Of a stretch of DNA of 64,000 nt, positions 1 to 11,144 are shown piece by piece; within the stretch, counting starts at the first letter, position 1; each line of letters begins with the position of its first letter. The notes under the pieces were generated by a model. It saw nothing but the letters and a program-made list of their open reading frames with translations. It had not been told where the DNA came from and searched no databases. The stretch lies in the NCBI RefSeq assembly GCF_021155775.2, contig NC_060236.1, positions 11,949,087 to 12,013,086 of the forward strand. The letters run 5' to 3'. This DNA is from Neodiprion pinetum. Its lineage: Eukaryota; Arthropoda; Insecta; Hymenoptera; Diprionidae. Position numbers and translations under genes: made by a program.

Positions 1-905
1 GGGTAAGGTTTATCATCGCTGTGGTAACATATCAACTGTCCGTAAGGTAGGAATCGGGGCTACTCTGCCAGTATGCCGCCATTTTGTGGCCCAGAACTGT
101 CATATCCATACTACTTCCGTCGCATGAGATACTGCTGGTTGTAATGAACGGCAAACACATCTGAACAGAACTAATTTTGGCAATTCGTATTTTCTTTTCA
201 GGAACGCAAAAACGCCGTTATTGACTCCTCTCATGACCGAGGCATTGTCAGTTCCAATGCCAACTAAATTTTCCAAACCCAGATTTTAGACATTCAAAAC
301 TTTTTCTATTTCTCCTACATTGCCGTCTGCTGTACCTGAAATAAGTTCAACGAGTTCTATAAATATTGATACAAACTTTCCGGTCTCATCACTTTGATAT
401 CTAATAACGACGCCTAATAGTTTGGTTACAGCAATATCTGTCGGTTCATCCAATATAAGGACGACTCTTTTTTTCCCAATATCGTTCTGTAATATTTGCC
501 GAAAGTGTGATCCAAATACATTTGTTACTACTTGAGTACATTTTGTTCTATGTATTCGTACATGTGCGGCACTACTTTCAGGAAAAAGAGATGTGCACAA
601 CTCTGCTAGGTGATCATTACTGTTTATATTACCATGAACTGCGCAGAAGAGAGCCTAACTTTCTTCAGCAACTTTTTTCTTATCAGAACCTCGTGATGCT
701 TTTTTGAAGTCGATTTTTTTTCATTATGCACTCGAAAATGAACTGATGGCTGTTTTATGCTTATTCCTGACAGAATGCTTCTTGATATCAGCTGAACGAG
801 GATTGAATTCGCTTTTACAATATTTACAAAAGCTTTTTTCGCATTATTTGCCACAAGCTGCAACCACTTTCTGAGGTCCAGAAAGCTCAACCAGTCTTTC
901 CTGAA
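1..905 (-). pseudogene. hAT-family transposase, decayed, runs off window
   Basis: This is a remnant of a hAT transposase read on the minus strand. The part near 624-905 resembles the N-terminal zinc-finger region, with a run like KWLQLVANNAKKAF. The part at 286-600 holds the segment DIGKKRVVLILDEPTDIAV, where this family usually has a short acidic motif followed by a short-lived host-like RNase H fold. From 285 down to 1, another frame continues with GIGTDNASVMRGV and RCVCRSLQ, both well-known conserved blocks. Reading frames change at least twice and stops interrupt it, so it cannot encode a working enzyme. The C-terminal dimerisation region lies outside the window. Family assignment is from motif recognition only. 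Confidence 0.72.
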
Positions 906-1261
906 TTTTTGTTTCTTTTTGGGCTTTCCTCATCACACATGGAACCAATACACTTAACCTTAAAATCGATATTCACTATTAGCTGCCTTATATTCTTGTG
1001 GTATTCCCCAGCATTAATAGTCACGAACGCAGAGGTGGCTGACGTAGCACAGACATAAAAGTCACTAACAAGGCTAGGTTGCGATCGCAGTCCACCTCAT
1101 TTAGCACTCCGTAGCGCGTCAGCCAATCGTGGCGAATGGTTAAAAAAAAGGTTAACCAATTGCCAATCACGGACCGCTGACCAAGTAGACATTGCCAACG
1201 CAATCTACATCACTATGAATATCACCAAAGGTGAACTGAAAACACCAGATTTAGTGACAAA

Positions 1262-1282
1262 GTCACCAAGTTGGCAACACTG
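1262..1282 (-). repeat. hAT terminal inverted repeat (transposase 5' end)
   Basis: Read on the minus strand from 1282, the sequence begins CAGTGTTGCCAACTTGGTG, the classic hAT terminus. It lies upstream of the minus-strand transposase relic. The adjacent eight bases (attgtcca, 1283-1290) would be the target duplication, but the other end is outside the window, so this cannot be verified. Confidence 0.6.
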
Positions 1283-2874
1283 ATTGTCCAGTTTATGCTT
1301 TATCAAATAAAGTATTATACAAAAAGTAAGCGCCGAAGACATATCAGTTCATCCAGTAATACATCGAATAGCAAACCCAGTAGCAGCTGCACTGGAAGTA
1401 GCTCTCAAGGATCGTCTCGGAACAGGAAAACCTAACTCCAAACATCTCATTATTGGAAACAAATTTAACGGACGTGGGATAAGATAATTCAATCAGTGCC
1501 AACCAGCGTAATGCTATTGATCCCGCTGACGGTAGTATTAATAACAATTAGTATATTCGGAGGAAAATAGCAGCAAATAAGTGGACAGCCTTCCTGTGGA
1601 GTTAGATCGACAGCAATTATTGTATAAGAACTTGAAAATCCAATGACACGAGCTGTAACCCATACACTTATACCCGGCACAATTGTTGTAGATCTTATTC
1701 CAAAAAAGATCTGTCCGTGTATTCACGAAAAGAGATATAAAATTTGTTAAAGAAGTATACGTGAAAAAAAATATAATTGAAATTTTGAATCATTTTCTTT
1801 CTTTATGTCCGAAGGCTTTCGACGGTACTTTTGATGACGAATACTTTGGCTATGGAGTATAATTGGGCGGGACGAGAAAAAAGATCATTTAAAAAAACTA
1901 GACCAAGGTGTATTATCACTGATGAGTTCAAAATTTACAATTCACGTTTCCTGCATATCGCATGTGACTAATAAAGGACCAAACATTGATTCTGCTGTTT
2001 CGAACCTAGCGATCCTCCAGTACCTATAAAATTAAACGAATGATAAATACATACTTTGTTGTAGAGTATTTGTGTTTTCTTTGAAATGAATCGAAGGATG
2101 CATTCTGATCGAATTTTGTTATATTTGAAAAGAGGAAACAGTTGGTCAAAAAATATTTTCAAATGCACGGATGTTCCTTTGATATAACTTACAAGATTTA
2201 AAACTATGGAGAAAAAGTCGAAAGCTGAGCTACTTCCAGCTAAGAATTTAATCGTGAATTTCCTGAATTTTCAGACAAAAAAATCGATTTTCAAAACACG
2301 ATGGGCAATATGATGGAATCGACATTTTACGTTTTATTTTTTGAAGGCCAGAGGACGATAAGCATAGTGAATCGGCCCCAGAAGGATATCTGGATCATTT
2401 GAGGATATGTTGGTATTAATAAGATACGTTCATCTTGCAAGTTTCAAATCTTCATCTACTGAGGTTTTTGAATGAATCGAAAAAAACTGAATATCGAACA
2501 ACAAATTTTCTCCAAAACGGCTTGACCGATTTGAATGAAATTGTCACATTATAGAGCTATATTAAGGCTATAATTGGGAAAAATAACAACTCATAATCTG
2601 CATAATAACTATTTGAAACGGGCGATTTTTCTCGGAATAATTTTTTTTTCTCTATGATGACGTTTTCGTCCAATTTTTAAACTAGTTTTTTTAAATACCT
2701 TTTCCGATATGGAATAACTTCTAAACTCCACAAATTATTCGAAAAGGTACGCTATATTTAAAATAATGAAAAACTGATTTATTTCAATATTTTTACCCTT
2801 GAAACAACAGAAATGAAGCTTATTCGAATACGTATTAGGAATTTCATCTCTTCAGGCACAGTTAAAGAATATAG
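1283..2874. other. flank with no recognised gene
   Basis: About 1.6 kb of AT-rich sequence lies between the hAT end and the Polinton. Short open frames exist on the minus strand near 1344-1726, and two overlapping ones would join by a frameshift, but no motif is recognisable. The part near 2500-2580 (aaaacggcttgaccgatttg) is of a kind often seen in noncoding transposon DNA. Confidence 0.4.
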
Positions 2875-2880
2875 TATGTA
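2875..2880. repeat. Polinton target site duplication, left
   Basis: TATGTA directly precedes the left terminal inverted repeat and recurs at 28318-28323 directly after the right one. A 6-bp duplication is the hallmark length for Polinton/Maverick integration. Confidence 0.85.
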
Positions 2881-3493
2881 CGTAGTATGGCTATGAGAGT
2901 TCTACACGCAGATTCCGGTTACCGACACTTACCGACCGAGCCGCTCCCCGCAGCCCGCCAAGCCGCTCCGCGCAGCTCAGACTCAAACCCTTTTCCGCTC
3001 CGCGCACCCCAGACGCAAACCCTTTTCCGCGATGACGTCACAGTCTGCCGTACCAAAGGTCAAAGTCTGTAGTGCTCGCCTGCCGACGGTAGAGGGCGCA
3101 GCGGGGGGCGAGAACTTTTCTACCGTTCCGCATTCTTCTCCCACGATAGGACTGCTGATGTGTAACATGAACCACTCCGAATTCCTTTCCCGGGGTAGGA
3201 TTGCTGATGTGTGACGTCAACCACCTCACATTTCTTCCCACGTTATCAACCACGTGACATTCCAAAATTAATAGTTCCGAGAATCGTGTTTCACTTATTC
3301 GGATGTCGGTTTGATATCGACCACGTGACATTTTTTGGCTTGTAACTGCCGTGTGAACTCAACGATGAATTTTGGACGGGTTCAGACAAGACCGGAGTGC
3401 AAGGTCGGCCGATAGCTGCGGTACATTCAAAGCCAAGGATCTGCGGTGTTGGGTTACTATCGCTCAGGGAATGCTAAAAGGTGCGCGCGCATC
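2881..3493 (+). repeat. Polinton left terminal inverted repeat
   Basis: It starts cgtagtatggctatgagag and matches the reverse complement of the right end (agtagtatggctatgagag) except for the first two bases. Similarity continues with indels to the common tail tgctaaaaggtgcgcgcgc. Several short motifs recur within it (cacgtgacattccaaaatta and catcaaccacctcac-type units), so it contains internal subrepeats. Confidence 0.88.
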
Positions 3494-3506
3494 CGTACAG
3501 CTGCCC

Positions 3507-3514
3507 TATAAAAA
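3507..3514 (+). promoter_or_regulatory. TATA box before the PolB gene
   Basis: TATAAAAA lies about 70 bp upstream of the ATG at 3583 and just inside the terminal repeat. An initiator-like catcactg follows about 20 bp later. This is a plausible core promoter for the left-most Polinton gene, inferred from position only. Confidence 0.5.
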
Positions 3515-3582
3515 GGACGCTCATCACTGCAAACGATCATTAAGTCACAACCTGTCAAGTATACGTGAGGAAAGAGCTCAAG

Positions 3583-6500
3583 ATGGAATCCGCGAAGTGT
3601 TTGAGATTGATCGATGTTATGGAAATGGCGTTCAAGATTTTATCTGAAAAATCGTCGCCGGCAGAAATTGCAAAATGGATTCGATTCGGAAGCCAAAATA
3701 TCAGGCTTTTGAATAAAATCTTACGCAACAACGCCTCAACGATCGGGGAGAAGACAAAAATCTTGACTAAAATCGGAATTCTGAAATCGTTGACAGTCAA
3801 ATTTGAATAATTTCTAAAAGTGGGTGACGGATTACGAAGCCGACGAAGAAGCGATCGAGTACGGTAGAAAGATTTGGAATCAGCTTTCGAGAGGAGAATT
3901 CGAACTGGATCCATCGTCAATTTGAAGCATAAAGATGTGGAGAGATTTCTAGAAGACGCAAAGGTACTAGCTGTGACGGCACTAAAAAACGCTCTGAAGA
4001 AAGACAGGAGCTTGAAAGCCAACGTTATCCTGGCTTGTAAATTTGAAGTTAGAAAAGATGATCGCATGGTGAAAGAGATCAAATTTTTTAATACAAGAAA
4101 TGAAATCATCCTCCAGACAACGGATATCAACGAATGGTTCATCGAAAACGCGACGGAGCGTTTGTTGAAAACGGTGGAAGATTTCCAGGAAAAGGATTCG
4201 GGCTGGTCGCTGACTGAAATAATCAATTTGACTGTGAATATCAACAAGTACGTGCCACTACGAGGTGGTGTCTTCACATACACTCCGTTACCTAAGCATA
4301 TCAGTAATAAGAAGGCTGTAGTAAACATCAGAAACAACGACTCTTACTGCTTTCTTTGGTCGGTCACCGCAGCTCTGTTCCCAGCCGACAACAACCATCC
4401 TGACGCGACCAGCTCGTACCCGCATTTCAGCTCAGTGCTACGGTATGATGGTATAAAGTTTCCTATGTCTCTAGACAAAAACACCACTTCAAAATTTGAG
4501 AAGCTTAACGGCCTTTCAATTAACGTTGACGGTATAGACCAAGGTGATCGGAAAAAAAGTGAAATAGTACCGATTCACCTGAGTCAGAATGAGTCTGATA
4601 AACCTGTGATTTATCTTTTGGCGATAGAAACTGAAATCACTGACGATGACGATGATGATGATGTAGATATGGAAAATTATGAAAAAAATTGAATCTTTCA
4701 TTTTACTTGTATTCGAAATCTGTCTCGATTAACAAGTTCTCAAATTTCTAAACGCAATGGTCGTACTTGGTTGTGCGATAGATGTTTGACTTACTTTCAT
4801 TCTGAAGAGTGTTTAACAAAGCACAATGTAGATTGCATGAATTTAAACAAAACCAAAGTTATTCTACCTACAGAGGAGGAAAAAATTCTAAAATTTAAAA
4901 ATTTCAAGCACAAAGAAACCGTTCCGTTCTGCATTTACGCAGATCTAGAATGTTTACTGCAACCCACACATGAAAGTTTTGGGGAAAATAGAATAATTTA
5001 TCAGAAGCATCTCCCGTATAGTATGGCTTACTATCTGCATTGCGCGTTTGACGATTCGCTTTCAAAATTCAAAATTAATCGCGGAGAGACTTGCGTTCAA
5101 TGGTTTGTGAACGAGTTAGCGGAATTGGCACATTCGTTAGAGGGATACTACAAGACTGTTGTACCGATGGAACCGCTCAATTTCAATCAAATCAACGAAT
5201 TTCATTCAACGACAGTGTGTCACATTTGTGAAAAACCGTTTACACTCGCAGACGTGAAACATCGTGATCACTGCCATTTCACGGCAAAGTACCGTGGTGC
5301 TGCTCACCGAGGTTGCAATCTAAATTACCAAAATTCGCACACTATCCCAGTGATATTCCACAATCTGTCGGGTTACGATTCACATTTTCTGATCAAAGCA
5401 CTGGCTACATCGTTCGAGGGCAGAATTGAGCTTCTACCCGTAAACAAAGAAAAGTACATTTCTTTTACAAAATATGTCGGGGGACGGATATAAAGTTTAG
5501 ATTCGTAGATTCGTACCGTTTCATGCCCAGTAGTCTTGAGAAATTAGCAACGTATCTCCGTGATGATCAGAAATCAATCACACAAAAATTTTATCATAGC
5601 TCAGATAAATTTCAGTTATTGACCAGAAAAGAAGTGTTCCCGTACGAATACATAGACAGTTAGGAGAAGCTCGAGGACACACGGCTACCATCCAAACAAC
5701 AATTTTACTCAAAATTAAATGATCGGGATATATCAGACGACGACTATGCACATGCATGTAAAGTTTGGCAAACTTTTAACCTTCAAACTTTGGGAGAGTA
5801 TTCGGACTTGTATTTACAGACGGACGTGTTTTTACTGGCCGACGTTTTTCAAAACTTTCGACAGAGCTGTTGGACGACGTACAAACTGGACCCGTTACAT
5901 CACTACACAGCGCCCGGTCTGTCGTTTGATGCAATGTTAAAATGTACAGGCATCGAACTCGAGCTTCTCACCGACATAGACATGGTTAGGTTTATCGAAA
6001 AGGGTATTCGTGGTGGTGTGTCACAGTGTTCGAATAGATACGCAAAGGCCAACAATAGATATATGGGAGAGGAATTCGATCCTGAGGTCGAAGAATCTTA
6101 TCTCATGTACGTTGACGTTAATAATTTGTACGGTGCTGCTATGAGCTTTGCTCTGCCATACAGTTCCTTCGAATGGTTATCAGACTTCGGACAATGCGAC
6201 GTTCTCACCATCTCGGACGATGCGGAGTTTGGTTACATACTGGAGGTGGATTTGGAATATCCTGAGGAACTGCATGAAATTCATAAGGATTTACCACTGT
6301 GTCCGGAGCACTACGTACCTCCGATCTCGGAGAGTAAGCAACCGAAATTGACGCCCACGCTACTTTCCAAGAAAAACTACGTTGTTCACTACCGCGTTTT
6401 GAAACAATGCTTACAAATAGGCTCAAAATTACTCAAAATACACGGAGTTCTGAAATTCAGACAAACCCCGTGGTTCAAAAAATACATAGATTTGAATACC

Positions 6501-6957
6501 GATTTGCGCAAAAAATCTCAGAACGAATTCGAGAAAAATTTTCACAAACTGATGAACAACGCAGTCTTTGGCAAAACAATGGAAAATGTTAGGAAGTATA
6601 GAGTTGTCAGACTGATCACGAAATGGGATGGAAGATACGGTGCTAGAGCTACCATAGCTAAACCCAATTTTCACAGCTGCACCGTTTTCGACAAAGATAT
6701 AATTATCGTTGAAACGAGTAAGACGAAAGTCAAGTTGAATAAACGATTGTATGCAGGTTTCTCCATCATGGATCTGGCTAAAACCTATATCTACGATTTT
6801 CATTACAATTACATTAAGCAGAAATTCGGCAACCGAGCAAAATTAATGTACACGGATAACGACAGTTTGATTTACAATTTTACCGTCCCCGACATATACG
6901 AACACATGAAGGAGGACTTGCACAAATTCGATACGTCTGATTATCCGCTTGACAACG
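3583..6957 (+). pseudogene. Polinton protein-primed DNA polymerase B, N-terminal and catalytic part
   Basis: Replicative family B polymerase of the Polinton, broken into frames. The start at 3583 gives an N-terminal helical region up to a stop at 3810. Frame changes near 3820 and 3915 lead to the long piece 3874-4692. A TGA at 4690 interrupts an otherwise continuous frame to 5493. There is a frameshift near 5490, a TAG near 5661, then an open stretch to the insertion at 6957. Visible motifs are Exo I (YADLEC, near 4938), an endonuclease VII-like zinc block (HRDHCH then HRGCNLNY, near 5260-5330), Exo II (NLSGYD, near 5367), Exo III (YLQTDVFLLAD), Pol A (DVNNLYGAAMS, near 6113), Pol B (KLMNNAVFGKTMEN, near 6547) and Pol C (YTDNDSL, near 6850; usually YTDTDSL). 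The C-terminus continues at 9251. Confidence 0.93.
6954..6957. repeat. target duplication AACG, left of the solo LTR
   Basis: AACG at 6954-6957 recurs at 9251-9254. Across the insertion the polymerase codons rejoin exactly in frame if one AACG copy and the insert are ignored. Confidence 0.8.
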
Positions 6958-7075
6958 TGTGACGGGTTTTGAGTCCGCACGAATAATGTGGGGGGGGGGA
7001 AGAGACAATTAGAGACGGGGCGGATGTAATAGGTAAAACTTGGTGTGTGTATTTGTGAAAAATGGGTCGACTTAA

Positions 7076-8667
7076 GGCCGTCCTCTAGTTTCTCGGCTGT
7101 TTTTTTATGGCTTTTTCAATAATTTTTTTACGGGCAAAGCATCGAAATAATCAATCTCATTATTTTTGCATAATCTTTATTAACATTTAAGTAAGCTTTA
7201 CAAATTTTTTGAAGTCAAAATATATAATAGAATAGCAGTTATAGTGGCCGACAGGAAGACATCAAGTAAAAGAGGTGCTTGACGGTAACCAAGATTGCGG
7301 CTGTTCTGCTTATCTGAAATCAAAAAACTAAACGGCATTTTAATCTTCATATTCAAGACTAGCGATTGAACTAGAGTGAATTCTAAATTACAAAAATTGA
7401 CTTTTTTATACACTTTTGAAAATTACATTCTATTTTTTACTCATTTTTTCTTAAGTTTTTCGCTCGTACGAAAAAAACTATCGAAGCAATCATGATAATC
7501 CTAGTTCAATCGCTGGCTTATAACATATCAAAGATGCTGTATAAATTTGAACACGATCGGTGCAATAGTTTCTGAAATATCGTGGTTACCGTTTCGAAAA
7601 ATGGTGTTTCGAGAAAAACGCGTTTGAAAGTTCGCGCATGTGATTTATACTAAAAATTCCATCTCACCGTCAATCTGCTATGCCTGGACCATACAATAGG
7701 CCCTCCTCTTTTTCTTGGAAGTCACGCAGAGCTGCTCTGTCTTCTCTTTTCGCGATTCGGGCCTGTTCTACAACATCGCTCGTGCGCCTTTCTGAACGGT
7801 CGATCCGAGAGCTATCACGCTGTTGAACATATCCTTTAGCTTGTGGGCCGATTTTCACTCCCATGGTTTCCAAGGTCTTCAGGATAGCTTCGAATCCTTT
7901 GTTGAAGATTATGACAGCGAGAAACGTGGCGATTTCAACCACTTTTGGCCCAGAATGGAGGTGCTTCGGAGCAAAAGTCCAGATTTTTGGGCATGAATCT
8001 ATTTCTTTTTCTTTCTCACACTTGCACGCCATAGAAATTTTAAAGCCCAATCCTCGTACATCACGTTGATGGAAAGTCACCGTACTTTTGCACTCTTTAC
8101 AAATAACAGCCGAAGAAATGGTTGAAAACACACTCACAAAATTCAAAATACAATACAAAACAGTCTGTTCAACGTTCACTTCAAAATTTTTATTTTGACG
8201 AAGTTTCGTCGCTGACGCCGATGTAAACGACTTGTCTTGTTCAAAAGTGTGTCGGTTGCCTGCGAATTTTCGCTTTTTAGGTCGATCGAAAAAATCAGCT
8301 ACGTGCGACTCGCAAGAGAAAATATAGTACGCTTCGCAACTGCCACAGCAAAACTGAACTAAAACTTCACGGCGTCTTAGTCAATATTCGAAAGCGTCTG
8401 TCAACGGTCTCGGCTCCCCTTTACTCGGGCCTAATACACAAAAGGTTCAGGTAGCAGTTAGATTTAGGGATATCAATACAATGGTCAGCGCCGCTCGGCT
8501 TTCGGAGCAGCCCGGCGCGCGCTCCTGCTCCGTTCCAGGGCCGTAACTTGTGAACCACTTCGAATATTGAAAAATCCTTTGGCACACATTTTCTACACAT
8601 GTTGTAGATGTGATTTATGAAAAAAAAAAAAATCGATTTTTTCGACCCGAGAAACTAGAGGACGGCC
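7076..8667. mobile_element. TTAA-flanked DNA transposon, copy 1 (nested in the solo LTR)
   Basis: Bounded by TTAA at 7072-7075 and 8668-8671. The left end reads GGCCGTCCTCTAGTTTCTCG and the right end is its exact reverse complement. Next to the right end is a conserved block (aaaatcgattttttcgaccc) shared with the second copy at 59291-60212. It carries one long open frame on the minus strand with transposase ends but no catalytic core. TTAA target sites suggest a Kolobok- or piggyBac-like mechanism. The encoded C-terminus resembles insect proteins annotated with a Mutator-like transposase domain. Confidence 0.75.
7670..8179 (-). CDS. internally deleted Mutator-like/TTAA transposase
   Basis: Open frame of 169 codons from a GTG at 8179. 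The same frame stays open upstream to about 8380 without an ATG and there includes a KKRKFAGN block typical of the family's N-terminus. The first part has a Cys motif (CKECK...CKCEK) and a conserved RGLGFKISM. The second part jumps straight to the family's C-terminal region (WTFAPKHLHSG ... GLLYGPGIAD). The central catalytic region expected between them is absent although the frame is continuous. The product therefore cannot be a transposase, but it keeps putative DNA/protein-binding ends. Whether it is expressed is unknown. Confidence 0.6.
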   Translation of the reverse strand: MNVEQTVLYCILNFVSVFSTISSAVICKECKSTVTFHQRDVRGLGFKISMACKCEKEKEIDSCPKIWTFAPKHLHSGPKVVEIATFLAVIIFNKGFEAILKTLETMGVKIGPQAKGYVQQRDSSRIDRSERRTSDVVEQARIAKREDRAALRDFQEKEEGLLYGPGIAD

Positions 8668-8765
8668 TTAAACTTAGAAAGATACAAAAGGGTTGTAGAC
8701 TTGAACGGGGGCTGATCACGTCTCAGCCCTTAGCGTTTCTTAATACTGACTGACAGGTACGCGCG

Positions 8766-8781
8766 CGGGGGGGGGGGGGGG
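8766..8781. repeat. poly-G tract
   Basis: A run of about 15 G within the solo LTR, followed by a duplicated unit (ggattggtattgcgagggga and agggttggtattgcgagggg) near 8818-8895. Confidence 0.8.
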
Positions 8782-8993
8782 AGGAGTGTGGAAGGTGACG
8801 GGGAAGGTGAGGTCGGAAGGATTGGTATTGCGAGGGGAGGGTGGTGTAGTGTGACGGGGAGTGTGAGGTAGAAAGGGTTGGTATTGCGAGGGGAGGAGCA
8901 GATCGGCTGTAGAATGCAGGCTAACCTGGCGTCGTCAGCGTGTGTGTAGAATGGTGTGCGTGTGACGGTGTGTGTGTCAGGGTCACTCTCTTT

Positions 8994-8994
<1 letters not shown>

Positions 8995-9038
<44 letters not shown>
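8995..9038. repeat. CT dinucleotide microsatellite
   Basis: About 20 CT units within the solo LTR. It creates spurious open frames rich in Ser-Leu or Arg-Glu on both strands, which are not genes. Confidence 0.9.
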
Positions 9039-9044
<6 letters not shown>

Positions 9045-9250
9045 CCTCTGCGCTTCTCGTGGACTTTTCTTCGGTTAGGTGTTACTGCCTCGCAGGTCGT
9101 GGTCGTAATGCTGCTGGCGCTCGGCTCTGCCGAGCGTCGGTGGGCTTCGGTTACGTTCGGGTCTTTCCCGACGGGACGGGACTCACCCGTTTGGCTCTTC
9201 CCCGCAGGTTTGGGGTTTGTTATGACTTGCACTCTAGGTGCAACGTCACA

Positions 9251-9628
9251 AACGTTTACGGAATACCTCGAGCAAACAAAAAAGTTCTCGGCTTGATGAA
9301 AGATGAGAATAGTGGAAAAATAATGCTGGAATTTGTAGGATTAAGAGCTTAACTGTACGCATTCCGAGTCTTGGGAGATGAGAAAGACAATAAACGTGCC
9401 AAAGGTGTCAAAGGATGAGCGTTGAAAAAAATAACTTTCAACGATTATTTGGAATGTGTTTTGAACCGTGAAAATCTATCCTCAAATCAGCATTTGATAT
9501 TGAGTCGAAAGCACGAGGTATACACCGTAGAACAGCAGAAAGTAGCACTAAGCTGGAATGGAGACAAGCGGATCGTGTTTCAAAATACAACCGACACGCT
9601 TACGTGGGGCTACAAACCTACACCTTAG
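9251..9628 (+). pseudogene. DNA polymerase B C-terminal fragment
   Basis: This is the direct continuation of the polymerase after the inserted LTR. It begins with the family's conserved VYGIPRANKKVLGLMKDEN region and ends with the thumb/C-terminal block FNDYLECVLN and WGYKPTP before TAG/TAA stops at about 9628. In-frame stops lie near 9350 (TAA) and 9417 (TGA). These breaks come on top of the insertion, so the decay is not due to the LTR alone. Confidence 0.88.
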
Positions 9629-9747
9629 CTTTGTAATTTATAACTGTACCATGATGTATAAAATATTATTATGTAGGATAGTGAATAAGAACGCTCCGAA
9701 ATACAAGAAATTGTACAACGATGCATATGTCTGTCGATTGTCTAGAA

Positions 9748-9817
9748 AATAAAGACGCATACTTGTTGTGTGTCGGATATAAAATAAAGAGGGATTGGAC
9801 AAAAAAATTCATTTATT
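9748..9817. terminator. convergent polyadenylation signals of PolB and integrase
   Basis: Two AATAAA hexamers on the plus strand (near 9751 and 9785) follow the polymerase stop. An AATAAA on the minus strand (tttatt near 9811) follows the integrase stop. The genes face each other tail to tail, so the signals sit back to back in a gap of about 200 bp. Confidence 0.6.
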
Positions 9818-9823
9818 CAAGTG

Positions 9824-10750
9824 TTACATATCCGATTCGTTTATCCAACTGTTGTGTGTATTGTCAAAACCTAACCATTCAACGTATATTTTTCTTCTGC
9901 GCTTCTTGAACACCTTCTCCACCAGATAGATATCCGGATGTTTAACCTTGAGGAGCTCTTGTTCGTAGAAACCACCAGCGATGGGTTGATCTCGGTAGTC
10001 GTTCAGCTTGTACGTTACAGGATGAGTATTTTCCACTCAACTTATCGTGAATATTTCAGTCGTCCAATTGGGAGTGTAACCTTTCTCGAAGACATTTTTG
10101 AAGTTGCTGATTCGAACTTTGTCGCCGGATTTGAATTTTGCCGATACGGTAGGTATCGCTCGAAGCCCTCCGTACGCCTGACGTAATAACAGCCTCTCGT
10201 TTGCAACGGTGACATCCGACGGTTTCATTCTTATGGTTCGGTGTTTGGTGTTGTTGTAAGCCAAAACCAAATCGGATAAGATATCGAGCCACTTGAAGCT
10301 TCCTTGCATGCTGAACCGTGTCCACATTTTACCTTTCAGCGTGCGATTGAAACGTTCACAGATCGAAGCCTTCAAATTACTGTACGTGGAGTAAAGTTTG
10401 ATTCCGTGACGTGTCATAAGCGATTCAAATTTCGAGTTGTAAAATTCCGTTCCTCTGTCAACGTGTAAATTTTTCGGTACCCATCCTTGGACAAGCACAG
10501 ATTCCATTGCCTTCATAACATCATCTCCAGACTTGTTCTTTATCGGTATAGCCCACGCATACTTTGAGAAGATATCAATGACTGTGAGCATGTACTTGTA
10601 ACCTTTGTTTTGTCCAGCGTACGACGTCATATCAACAAGATCCGCCTGCCAGGTCTCGTCGATGCCGCGCACGTCTACACGTCGACGCGGGTAATTCCGG
10701 CGTGCAGGCTTATGCAGTTCCGTCACCAGTGCTTGCTTTTTCTCGTTCAT
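9824..10750 (-). pseudogene. Polinton retroviral-type integrase with chromodomain
   Basis: Integrase that would insert the linear element with 6-bp duplications. The catalytic triad is visible: Asp in WQADLVDM, Asp in HVDRGTEF, and Glu in ICERFNRTLK about 34 residues further on. The C-terminal part (9824-10036) shows a chromodomain-like block (YLVEKVFKKRRRKIYVEWLG...HNSWI), as in other Polinton integrases. A TGA at 10037-10039 separates the two parts in the same frame, so only one substitution breaks the gene. The start overlaps the end of the upstream coiled-coil gene by about 40 nt. Confidence 0.92.
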
Positions 10751-11111
10751 ATTCCAACGCTATTAGTCTGGTGTCCAATTTGGAAATGATTTCCGCGTTT
10801 CGAATCGACAAGTCTCTGTCTGTTTTAAAGTCTGCGTAGAAGGTATCCAAGGCTTTCTTCGTGGTGATCTCCAAAGCTTTGATCATTTGATCGAGGTTGT
10901 CGATTTGTTTTTGCAGCACGTTGAATTTTCGTCTCAAGGTTTTTAAAGTTACAGCATTGTTCGGCTCTGCGGGATCTGCGACATTGCACAGTCTCTTTTT
11001 CCGTATATCGTAATGCCCGTCCGCTGTTATTTGAAACCCGACACCCGGAGGACCGCGAGTGCTCGCGGTCGTGTTTTTATTCAGCTGACGTCCAAACACG
11101 TCGACGCTCAT
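10710..11111 (-). CDS. Polinton-associated coiled-coil protein
   Basis: Intact 133-codon frame. It starts MSVDVFGRQL and continues with a conserved RGPPGVGFQITADGHYD block seen in many insect Polintons, then KRLCNVADPAEP and a long heptad-rich helix (residues about 55-125, e.g. LRRKFNVLQKQIDNLDQMIK). The position between integrase and the DUF8207-like gene is typical. No enzymatic motif is present. A structural or virion-associated role is an inference. Its 3' end overlaps the integrase start. Confidence 0.72.
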   Translation of the reverse strand: MSVDVFGRQLNKNTTASTRGPPGVGFQITADGHYDIRKKRLCNVADPAEPNNAVTLKTLRRKFNVLQKQIDNLDQMIKALEITTKKALDTFYADFKTDRDLSIRNAEIISKLDTRLIALEYEREKASTGDGTA

Positions 11112-11144
11112 CTCGGTAATGAATGCAAAAATGACGGGAGCTGC

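Larger units (their letters stand above)
6958..9250. mobile_element. probable solo LTR inserted in PolB, carrying a nested DNA transposon
   Basis: The insert starts TGTGACGGG and ends AACGTCACA, so it has the TG...CA form of a long terminal repeat and a 4-bp target duplication (AACG). Removing the nested TTAA element (7076-8667 and one TTAA) leaves about 0.7 kb, a normal LTR size. It contains G-rich tracts (8766-8781), a duplicated GC-rich unit near 8800-8900 and a CT microsatellite. No internal retroelement genes are present, hence solo LTR. The short end symmetry (TGTGACG/CGTCACA) could instead be a small DNA transposon, but 4-bp duplication plus TG...CA fits an LTR best. Confidence 0.62.

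Noticed and set aside
3555..4337. Long minus-strand frame opposite PolB (260 codons)
   Set aside because: It mirrors the polymerase coding strand and has no recognisable motif. The plus strand has the conserved domains.
8921..9352. Open frames across the CT microsatellite on both strands
   Set aside because: Repetitive Ser-Leu and Arg-Glu strings produced by the simple repeat. The last part overlaps real polymerase sequence in another frame.
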